DNA from: Pseudobacter ginsenosidimutans
GTDB taxonomy: Bacteria; Bacteroidota; Bacteroidia; Chitinophagales; Chitinophagaceae
Assembly (NCBI RefSeq): GCF_007970185.1
Contig: NZ_CP042431.1
Coordinates: forward strand, 4,464,001-4,528,000
Direction of reading: 5' to 3'
DNA: 64,000 bases
Below, in pieces: positions 9,791-16,839 of this stretch (the stretch's first letter is position 1; each line of letters opens with the position of its first letter). Position numbers and translations under genes: made by a program. Under the pieces are notes generated by a model that did no database searches, was not told the DNA's origin, and saw only the letters and a list, made by a program, of their open reading frames with translations.

Positions 9791-11512
9791 ATGAAAAAAT
9801 ATATCATCTGCGGCTGTCTGCTGGGTTCCCTGCTGGGTGGCGGCTGTAATAAAATGCTGGAGGAAGAGCCCAAAGCGATCCTCACTCCGGAATTCCTCAA
9901 AACTGAAAAAGGTGTAAAGAAAGGGCTCGATGCTGCATATGCTGGTACCCGTTATGTGTGGGGCAGCCAGGACCTTTTTGTATACGTAACCGGTGGCACA
10001 GACGAGTTCATCAAGGGCACTGACGGAAATACCGATCTCAATAGTTATACCAGCAACTTCACACCCGGACAGAGCAATGGCAACCAGGTATGGATGCAGT
10101 GCTACCGTTGGATCAATGCCTGCAACGGGATCATAGAAAATGCTCCGCAGGCCACTATGCCACAGGCCGACCAGGACAAGGCAGTGGCTGAAGCAAAGTT
10201 CCTTCGCGCCATGTTCTATTCTGCATTGGTGCAATTCTGGAGGGATGTGACTGTGAGCACTACCTATATCACCACATCTGTTACTACCGCCAAACGTAAT
10301 ACGCTGGCAGAAGCAATGACCCTGATCATCCAGGATCTGAAAGACGCTATTGCCGTTCTGCCCGCCGGCCCTAAATCTGCGGGTGTGCTTCCCGGTAAGG
10401 CCAATGCCGCAGCTGCCCGTCACCTGCTGGGAAGGATGTACCTGTTCCGGGCCTCCACGCCTGCTGCCCAGGCATCTGACAAGGAAGATGCATATCAGAC
10501 ATTGAAATCGCTGATCGATGAACGGAATACGGTGGGAATAAGCCTCCTGCCTGATTTCGGCGATATATTCAGGGAAGGCAATGAAGCCAATGCGGAAGTG
10601 CTGTTTGCCGTACAACATACCAGCAACTATGCTTTCAATGGCCCGAACAACAGTACGGTGGGCGACAATGTGATGAATCATATGTTCATTGGTCAGTACG
10701 ATAAGCGCAGCACCATGGTGAGAAGTATGGATTATGGCCGCCCTTATATCCGCGTAGTGCCCACTTTCTGGGTTACCGATACTGTTTTCAAGGAAAGAGT
10801 GAACGATACACGTTATGGCAAAACATTCCAGACCGTCTGGTATGCCAACTCCAACAATGCCGGTGATTACGATAAATTCGCATGGCCCAACCCGTTACCT
10901 CCCGGCGCTCCGGCCGATGCAGTGCCCGGTGGCAGAAGGATCAAAAAGAAAGGGGATACATCCATCTATATGCCAGGCGTGCCTGTAACGTCAGCACAAC
11001 GCAATGCTGCGCCTTATTTGTTGTATGGCAACAAGAACTGGGACAATACCCTGGCGCCAACTGTGAAGAAATATTTCGATAACAAGCGCGCCGATCTCAA
11101 CGATCAGTCGGTCAGGCCATTGATCGTATGGAGGCTGGCAGAAACCTATTTGCTCGCTGCGGAAGCTGCCATCGGCACCAGCCGTCCTCAGGAAGCTGCG
11201 GATTATATCAATGCGATCAGGAGAAGAGCTGCTTATCCCTCCGGTGATCCTGCACTAATGGAAATCACCGCTGCAGATGCTACCATTGATTTCCTGCTGG
11301 AAGAACGCACACGGGAACTCCTGGGTGAGAACACCCGCTGGTGGGACCTGGTCCGCACCGGCACGCTCATAGAACGCGTAAAAAAACACAACGCAGAAGC
11401 TACTCCCAATATCCAGGACAGACATACACTTCGTCCCATTCCGCAATTACAATTAGACAATACAAGAGGGGAGAAGTATAATAACAGCGTATACTTCCCC
11501 AACTGGAACTAA
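9791..11512 (+). CDS. SusD/RagB-family surface glycan-binding lipoprotein
   Basis: 573 residues from the ATG at 9791; the earlier ATG at 9779 would only add MFDC before the signal sequence. MKKYIICGCLLGSLLGGGC is a lipoprotein signal whose Cys19 becomes the lipidated N-terminus. SusD folds are helical TPR-like lids over SusC; typical late features are present (RPLIVWRLAETYLLAAEA and FLLEERTRELLGENTRWWDLVRTGTL). It follows SusC by 23 bp and its TAA stop overlaps the start of the GH105 gene, so the three are one operon. It captures the same glycan that SusC imports. Confidence 0.95.
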   Translation: MKKYIICGCLLGSLLGGGCNKMLEEEPKAILTPEFLKTEKGVKKGLDAAYAGTRYVWGSQDLFVYVTGGTDEFIKGTDGNTDLNSYTSNFTPGQSNGNQVWMQCYRWINACNGIIENAPQATMPQADQDKAVAEAKFLRAMFYSALVQFWRDVTVSTTYITTSVTTAKRNTLAEAMTLIIQDLKDAIAVLPAGPKSAGVLPGKANAAAARHLLGRMYLFRASTPAAQASDKEDAYQTLKSLIDERNTVGISLLPDFGDIFREGNEANAEVLFAVQHTSNYAFNGPNNSTVGDNVMNHMFIGQYDKRSTMVRSMDYGRPYIRVVPTFWVTDTVFKERVNDTRYGKTFQTVWYANSNNAGDYDKFAWPNPLPPGAPADAVPGGRRIKKKGDTSIYMPGVPVTSAQRNAAPYLLYGNKNWDNTLAPTVKKYFDNKRADLNDQSVRPLIVWRLAETYLLAAEAAIGTSRPQEAADYINAIRRRAAYPSGDPALMEITAADATIDFLLEERTRELLGENTRWWDLVRTGTLIERVKKHNAEATPNIQDRHTLRPIPQLQLDNTRGEKYNNSVYFPNWN

Positions 11513-12678
11513 TGAACAGAATAAACACCATGACTATGCGAAAAAGTATTTTTAAATACATGCTGATCATTTGCGTGGGCGCATGCGCTGCTTTCAATGC
11601 AAGCGCACAGGGCAAAGAAGAAACGGATCTGAAGAACTGGCCGAAAGGGAGCTCTCCGAAAGAGATCGGAAAGAAAGTGGCGGAACTATTTGTTGTTACG
11701 CCTCATCCGAATTTCGGTCGAACTACTCCTCCGGCCAGGATCACCTACCCTGAGATCTGCGCCTGGTATGGTTCGCTCACCTTCGCAAAAGCAAGCAAGG
11801 ATAAAGAGCTCACCAAAAAGCTCGCAGTCCGTTTCGAGCCATTGTTCGGAAAGGAAGATACACTGGTGCCTTTGCCGGACCATGTGGACCATACCGTGTT
11901 TGGTGCTGTGCCATTTGAACTGTACATGCAAACCAAAGAGCCGCGCTATCTCGCCATGGGTAAGCATTTTGCTGACAAGCAATGGGGACCGCCCGAAGGA
12001 TTCAGGGTAAAACCGGAGAGCCATGTTTATCATGCAAAAGGCCTCACCTGGCAAACGCGTATGTGGATAGACGATATGTTCATGATCACCGCTGTTCAAA
12101 GTCAGGCCTATCGGGCTACAGGCAATAAAGTATATATCGAAAGAGCTGCAAGGGAAATGGTAGTGTACCTGGATTCTTTGCAAAAGCCAAATGGCCTCTT
12201 CTATCATGCTCCCGATGTTCCTTTCTACTGGAGCCGTGGCAACGGCTGGATGGCTGTAGGCATGGCGGAGTTGTTGCGCTCATTGCCGAAAGACAATCCC
12301 AATCGTGAGCGCATCATGCAGGGGTACAAGACCATGATGGCTTCCCTGCTCAAATACCAGGCGCCCAATGGGACCTGGAGGCAATTGATAGACGGCGAGG
12401 ACTCCTGGAATGAAACTTCCGGAACAGGTATGTTCGCTTTTGCCATGATCACCGGTGTGAAAGAAGGCTGGCTCTCAGACCCCGCTTACAAGGCTGCGGC
12501 CCGCAAAGCCTGGCTGGGGCTCGTCAGTTATCTCAATGAAAAAGGAGAGATCACCGAAGTATGCGAAGGCACCAATAAGAAGAACGACCGTCAATACTAT
12601 CTGGACCGTAAAAGGATCACAGGCGATATGCACGGACAGGCGCCGGTTCTCTGGTGCGCTACGGCATTGCTCAGATAG
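11512..12678 (+). CDS. Unsaturated rhamnogalacturonyl hydrolase-like enzyme, GH105/GH88 clan
   Basis: 388 residues. The ATG at 11512 lies within the SusD stop (TAATG), implying coupling; an internal ATG at 11530 would also leave the signal peptide (ending NASA|Q) intact. The protein is an (alpha/alpha)6 barrel of the YteR/RhiN type: TWQTRMWIDDMFMITAVQ carries the conserved Asp pair, followed by FYWSRGNGWMAVGMAELL and a late DMHGQAPVLWCATALL. GH105 enzymes remove the 4,5-unsaturated galacturonate from lyase-generated rhamnogalacturonan oligosaccharides in the periplasm, giving 5-keto-4-deoxyuronate. It supports the reading of this locus as rhamnogalacturonan-directed. It is the last gene before a strong terminator. 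Confidence 0.85.
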   Translation: MNRINTMTMRKSIFKYMLIICVGACAAFNASAQGKEETDLKNWPKGSSPKEIGKKVAELFVVTPHPNFGRTTPPARITYPEICAWYGSLTFAKASKDKELTKKLAVRFEPLFGKEDTLVPLPDHVDHTVFGAVPFELYMQTKEPRYLAMGKHFADKQWGPPEGFRVKPESHVYHAKGLTWQTRMWIDDMFMITAVQSQAYRATGNKVYIERAAREMVVYLDSLQKPNGLFYHAPDVPFYWSRGNGWMAVGMAELLRSLPKDNPNRERIMQGYKTMMASLLKYQAPNGTWRQLIDGEDSWNETSGTGMFAFAMITGVKEGWLSDPAYKAAARKAWLGLVSYLNEKGEITEVCEGTNKKNDRQYYLDRKRITGDMHGQAPVLWCATALLR

Positions 12679-12700
12679 AATTTATTGAGAATCATAACAT

Positions 12701-12743
12701 GCAGCTTGTCAGAAACTTATAGTTTCCGACAGGCTGCTTTTTT
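12701..12743 (+). terminator. Rho-independent terminator of the SusCD-GH105 operon
   Basis: GCAGCTTGTCAGAAAC pairs with GTTTCCGACAGGCTGC across a 4-nt TTAT(A) loop region with one G-U pair and one mismatch, followed by six T. It ends the operon 22 bp after the GH105 stop. Confidence 0.85.
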
Positions 12744-12762
12744 GCTGACCCACCGGAAATTC

Positions 12763-12780
12763 TCCGGAAACGTTTCCGGA
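12763..12780. promoter_or_regulatory. Perfect 18-bp palindrome, probable LacI-type operator
   Basis: TCCGGAAACGTTTCCGGA is its own reverse complement. The central AACGTT and 18-bp size are typical of LacI/GalR-family operators. It lies 49 bp before the lacI-type gene and overlaps the predicted -33 region, so autorepression is the simplest reading. Confidence 0.75.
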
Positions 12781-12802
12781 ATCGGTACATTATTTATATT
12801 TG
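12773..12802 (+). promoter_or_regulatory. Predicted Bacteroidota promoter of the LacI-type gene
   Basis: TATATTTG at 12795-12802 matches the -7 consensus TAnnTTTG exactly. The -33 position holds TTTC (12773-12776, one mismatch to TTTG) with an 18-bp spacer, inside the palindromic operator. Confidence 0.65.
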
Positions 12803-12828
12803 GCTGGCCCATCTTATAAAACTGTACT

Positions 12829-13842
12829 ATGGCAACCGTAGATCTGAAAAGGCTGGCTAAGGAACTGAACCTGGCGGTATCCACCGTCAGCCGTGCATTG
12901 CGTGATAGTTATGAGATCAGTGCAGAAACCAAACAAAGGGTTTTTGAACTGGCGCGTAAGCTCAATTACGTGCCCAACCCCTATGCCAGCAGTCTGCGGA
13001 AACACAAGAGCAAGACCATCGCGGTGGTGATCCCCGAGATCGCCAATAATTTCTTCGCCCTTGCCATCAATGGCATCGAAAGCATCGCACAGGAAAAAGG
13101 CTATCATGTACTGATCTATCTTACCCACGAGCAATACGCAAGGGAACTGAGCATCTCACGTCACCTGCAAAGCGGCAGGGTGGATGGATTGCTGGTGAGC
13201 CTGTCCGGAGAGACTAACAACTATGATCACCTGCAGGAACTGAAACAGACCGGCGTTCCCATCGTGTTCTTCGACAGGATCTGCGAAAGCCTCAACAGTG
13301 CCAGGGTGATCACCAATGATTTCGAGAGTGGCATGAAAGCCGCTGACCACCTCATCGAGCGGGGATGCAGGCGCATCGCTTATCTTTCCATTTCCCATAA
13401 TCTCAGTATCGCCAATAAAAGAATGGACGGTTATATCAGGGCGCATGAAAAACACGGGCTTCCTTTCGATCCAAAACTGGTACTGCAATGCAGCGCCAAT
13501 GATAATGATGGAAATTACAAAGCCATTCTCAACCTGCTGAAAAAGAAGAACAGGCCCGATGGTATTTTCGCTTCAGTTGAAAAGCTCGCTATCCTGAGCT
13601 ATCAGGCCTGCGATGAACTGAAACTGAGGATACCGGAAGATGTGAAAGTATTGGGCTTCTCCAACCTGGAAACAGCGGCCTGGCTGAATCCTTCACTCAC
13701 TACCATTACACAGCCTGCTTTCGAGATAGGAAAAGAAGCGGCTGCTTTATTGTTCAAGACAATAGAAAAAAAGAGCATGAATTTCTCGGAAGAAAAACTC
13801 GTGCTCAATTCCACTTTAATTGTGCGTAATTCAACAAAATAG
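12829..13842 (+). CDS. LacI-family transcriptional regulator
   Basis: 337 residues. Residues 3-50 form the LacI headpiece (VDLKRLAKELNLAVSTVSRALRDS then a hinge helix YVPNPYASSLRKHKSKTI); residues 60-330 are a periplasmic-binding-protein-like sensor (AVVIPEIANNFFALAINGIE, RVDGLLVSLS, FDRICESLNSARVITNDFESGMKAADHLI). Such regulators bind palindromic operators and release or bind DNA on sensing a sugar or sugar phosphate. Sitting in the middle of the pectin locus, beside a perfect palindrome in its own promoter, it probably controls these genes; a related half-site occurs at 26844-26855. The inducer is unknown. Its stop codon directly abuts the stop of the opposing GH105 gene. Confidence 0.92.
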   Translation: MATVDLKRLAKELNLAVSTVSRALRDSYEISAETKQRVFELARKLNYVPNPYASSLRKHKSKTIAVVIPEIANNFFALAINGIESIAQEKGYHVLIYLTHEQYARELSISRHLQSGRVDGLLVSLSGETNNYDHLQELKQTGVPIVFFDRICESLNSARVITNDFESGMKAADHLIERGCRRIAYLSISHNLSIANKRMDGYIRAHEKHGLPFDPKLVLQCSANDNDGNYKAILNLLKKKNRPDGIFASVEKLAILSYQACDELKLRIPEDVKVLGFSNLETAAWLNPSLTTITQPAFEIGKEAAALLFKTIEKKSMNFSEEKLVLNSTLIVRNSTK

Positions 13843-15099
13843 TTAGCGGCGTTTGCCAATGTCTACCAGCTTATCTTTAGCGCGGACCATTTCAGCTCCT
13901 GCCATGAGAAAGGCGCCGAGGCCATGTGTATCGTTGGTCTCTTTTGGTCTTGTGTAGTAATACCTGATGTCTTCTTCCACTGAAGTGCCGATGCAGATAT
14001 CTTCCACCTCGCCGTCTGCCGTTACTTTTTTAGCGAGCGCTTCCCATCCGTTCTGTGCAATGGAGATGAATCTTTTGTTGATCCATCCTTCATTCACGGC
14101 TTTCGCTGCCGCATACACGAACATGGCGGTAACGGATGCTTCTGCGTAGGAATCTGGTTTGTCGATCAGTTGATGCCACATGCCATTGAGATCCTGGTAG
14201 CGGCTGTAGCCAAGGATCTGTCTTTGCAGGAGGCGGATCAGTTCTGCTCTTTCGGGGTGATTGGCGGGCAGGTTGTTCAGCAGTTCCACCTGCGCCAGCG
14301 CAACCCATCCGTTGCAGCGTCCCCAGTGTGCCACACCATTCATGTTCTCATCGTTGTAGAAAGTATGGAAGTAAAGGCCTGTGGTGGAATCATAGATATA
14401 CTTGTTGTAGAGTTTTACCTGCTGGATGGCGAAATCAAAATACTTCTTATCGCCTGTGAGCTTGCCCATGCGCGCGAGATAGGGAACGCTCATATAGAGA
14501 TCGTCTGCCCAGAGTGTCATCTTGCGGGGACCGTTGCGGGCCAGTGTGCCGTCTGGGAATTTCGATTGTACATCGATGATATGATGGCCAACACGGTTGA
14601 GGTAGGTGAGGAAATCAGGACGTTTATCGAAAGCATATACATCGATGAGGCCGGCAGCCATGGAGCCGCAATCATCCAGCGAGCCCATCCGGAACACGGG
14701 ACGGTACTCAACACTGGTGGTGCCGGCATCATATTGCTTTTTGAAATAGTCCAGGTTATCGAATATGAAGTTGAAATTCCTGCGGGGATAATCGCTGTAT
14801 GTTTTATCGTTAAGAACTTCTGACATGCGCACCATGCCCACGGCCAGCACGCCATTCACGTATTGCCACTTGTTGAATTTGCTCTCAGCCTTCACGTTGA
14901 TGCTGGTGTCTTTCCCTTTGGTGCTGGTGAAGGTTTCACCGGTTTTGCCATTGACAAACTTAAAGCTGGTGCTGCGGATGATATTGTCTGCCACCTTTCG
15001 CAAAATGCTTTCAGTTTCAGCATTGGATGGTTTGGGTTGGGCCATAACAGCGCCGCTAAGGCAGCAGAGTGCGAGGCAGAACAATGCAATTCGTTTCAT
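13843..15099 (-). CDS. Second GH105-type unsaturated uronyl hydrolase
   Basis: 418 residues with a signal peptide (1-20, AVMA|Q). It has the (alpha/alpha)6 unsaturated-uronyl-hydrolase pattern: FRMGSLDDCGSMAAGLIDVY, MTLWADDLYMSVPYLARMG with the conserved Asp pair, AHWGRCNGWVALAQVELL and MWHQLIDKPDSYAEASVTAMF. It is clearly divergent from the other GH105 at 11.5 kb, so the two may trim different lyase products (for example differing in the neighbouring sugar). It starts 18 bp after the stop of the beta-helix gene and is co-transcribed with it. Its stop abuts the stop of the lacI-type gene with no bases between and no visible terminator. Confidence 0.85.
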   Translation of the reverse strand: MKRIALFCLALCCLSGAVMAQPKPSNAETESILRKVADNIIRSTSFKFVNGKTGETFTSTKGKDTSINVKAESKFNKWQYVNGVLAVGMVRMSEVLNDKTYSDYPRRNFNFIFDNLDYFKKQYDAGTTSVEYRPVFRMGSLDDCGSMAAGLIDVYAFDKRPDFLTYLNRVGHHIIDVQSKFPDGTLARNGPRKMTLWADDLYMSVPYLARMGKLTGDKKYFDFAIQQVKLYNKYIYDSTTGLYFHTFYNDENMNGVAHWGRCNGWVALAQVELLNNLPANHPERAELIRLLQRQILGYSRYQDLNGMWHQLIDKPDSYAEASVTAMFVYAAAKAVNEGWINKRFISIAQNGWEALAKKVTADGEVEDICIGTSVEEDIRYYYTRPKETNDTHGLGAFLMAGAEMVRAKDKLVDIGKRR

Positions 15100-15117
15100 G
15101 TAAGATGCTTGATTGTA

Positions 15118-16662
15118 TTATTTCTTTTTTTGTCTGGCTTCCAGTTGCGCTTTGTAAAGAGAAGGCGGTTGCAGTCCATCCTTGTTCAAGCCTTCCCATT
15201 CGCCATCCATCCTGTCTTTGAAGCGGCCCGCTCTTTTTTCTCCATTGAGACCGATGCAATAGTTCTTGCCTGAGGCCCAGGGATTCTGCACGGCGGCACC
15301 GCGTACTTTACAGTTCCAGAGCACCTGTGTTACACCTGCCCAGCCATGACCACTCCCGTAATTGCCGCGGTCCTGCACATTGATCTCTCCGTCCGTGGTG
15401 ATATTATCGTACAGCGTTCCAACGGCCCAGCGATGGTGTGGTCCGATGTCTGCGTGCGTAATAGTGGAACTGCAATTGTAGAATACATTCGGGCCAAGTG
15501 TTTTGGCGCCGGTCACATAATCGTGACGGCCATCGGCAGTAACGCAGTTGAGGAACAGGTTCTGTTGTCCATCGTTGTTGAAGCTATATCGTCTTCCTCC
15601 TGTTACTTTCGATTTATGATCGAAACAGCGGCTGTTGGTAACCGTGATATTCTTTGCAGCTGGACTGAGGTTCACACAGGCGTAAGAGAAATAGCGGGCA
15701 GTTACTTTCGATACCCATCCGTTCTCTATCTTATCCATATGTATCGCATCCCAGGAATGATCTTCAGCAGTGTCGCTGCTGGCGGGGGATTCGCAGTAAA
15801 GATTCTCGATGCCGATATGTTGTATCCTGCCATTGAATGTGTATTTGAAGAGCGCGCCGCCGCCGTAATCCGCATCGATGGGCATCATTACCGGATTGTC
15901 CAGTTCTACGGTGTTTCCATTCACACTGAGGATGGTCCTTTCGAAACTCAGGTTGTATTCCTCGCTTCTCCATTGTTTGGTACCGTTGCGGGCCACGATC
16001 TGGTCCATTTTCAGGTCGCTGATCCAATGGTCATTGGCTGCGGAGAAAAGGATCACATGATCTCCTGCCTTGAAGGCTGATGCATCTGTTACATTGAAGC
16101 TGGTAGCGCCGGTGGGCACATATTTATCAGCAATGTTTACGCGTGTGCCCTGAACTTCGGTGATCTTTCCATTGCCCTGTACATCTATCAGTGGTTTTTG
16201 ATTGGCTGCAGTAGCGATAAGTCGCGTACCATTTTCTGTATTGCCTTCACCCCGCAATACAATGCCGCTGGCTTTGATTAAGATAGAGCCGGGGATCCTG
16301 TACTCTCCGCGTTTCAGGAGGATGGCGCCGCGGAATCCATTGACATCAGGTTTTTGGGCAGACAGTTTATCGATGGCTGCCTGAATTTGTTCCATCGCAT
16401 TTGCTGATGGCGATACAGTGGCTACTGCCGGTATTTCCGGAATAGGCTTATCGCCATGATAATAGCCTACGGCGCTGAAATCAGGAATGAAATTGCCCTG
16501 TTTATCCGCTTTGTATTGAAGGGATCCGTCTTTTTGTTGTTTAACGAATTTCGATTCCCAGGCAGGCATGCGGGATGCTGCAATGGAAAATGCGATAGCG
16601 GATACGGAAGCTGCTATGGCAACTGTAACAACAATGCGCTTTTTGTACGGTGATGAGGTCAT
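15118..16662 (-). CDS. Right-handed beta-helix protein, pectate-lyase-like, family not assigned
   Basis: 514 residues from the ATG at 16662; the frame is open for 138 more bases upstream, but that part is not protein-like and the chosen start leads straight into a hydrophobic signal or anchor (about 9-29). The body looks like a parallel beta-helix: GFRGAILLKRGEYRIPGSILI (pectate-lyase superfamily entry strand), then repeated short strands with Asn/Gly turns (IGIENLYCESPASSDTAEDHSWDAIHMDKI; NITVTNSRCFDHKSKVTGGRRYSF; HADIGPHHRWAVGTLYDNI). The His- and Asp-rich middle part could be a catalytic or calcium site. It may be a lyase that produces the unsaturated ends used by the adjacent GH105. I cannot name a polysaccharide lyase family. 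Confidence 0.7.
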   Translation of the reverse strand: MTSSPYKKRIVVTVAIAASVSAIAFSIAASRMPAWESKFVKQQKDGSLQYKADKQGNFIPDFSAVGYYHGDKPIPEIPAVATVSPSANAMEQIQAAIDKLSAQKPDVNGFRGAILLKRGEYRIPGSILIKASGIVLRGEGNTENGTRLIATAANQKPLIDVQGNGKITEVQGTRVNIADKYVPTGATSFNVTDASAFKAGDHVILFSAANDHWISDLKMDQIVARNGTKQWRSEEYNLSFERTILSVNGNTVELDNPVMMPIDADYGGGALFKYTFNGRIQHIGIENLYCESPASSDTAEDHSWDAIHMDKIENGWVSKVTARYFSYACVNLSPAAKNITVTNSRCFDHKSKVTGGRRYSFNNDGQQNLFLNCVTADGRHDYVTGAKTLGPNVFYNCSSTITHADIGPHHRWAVGTLYDNITTDGEINVQDRGNYGSGHGWAGVTQVLWNCKVRGAAVQNPWASGKNYCIGLNGEKRAGRFKDRMDGEWEGLNKDGLQPPSLYKAQLEARQKKK

Positions 16663-16737
16663 GCAATCGGGTTTACTTTCTTGTATAATATTCCAACAAA
16701 AAATGAACAAATGAACACCGATGCCAGAATTGTTGAA

Positions 16738-16751
16738 TAATTGGCCAATTA
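16738..16751. promoter_or_regulatory. Perfect 14-bp palindrome in a divergent promoter region
   Basis: TAATTGGCCAATTA is exactly self-complementary and lies between the divergent beta-helix (minus) and six-hairpin (plus) genes, 76 and 89 bp from their starts. The position suits an operator that controls both. Confidence 0.4.
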
Positions 16752-16839
16752 CGGACCGAAGGAAGGGCTGAGAAACGAATGCAATCCGATAATTTAGCAA
16801 AACCTATTCAATCAGATTTAGCACTGCAACGAAAAATAT

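Noticed and set aside
14170-14823. 217-codon plus-strand frame opposite the second GH105
   Set aside because: Shadow of the GH105 gene; no signal or domain.
16663-16800. 46-residue upstream extension of the beta-helix protein
   Set aside because: The extension precedes a good signal-like start at 16662 and covers the divergent promoter palindrome.
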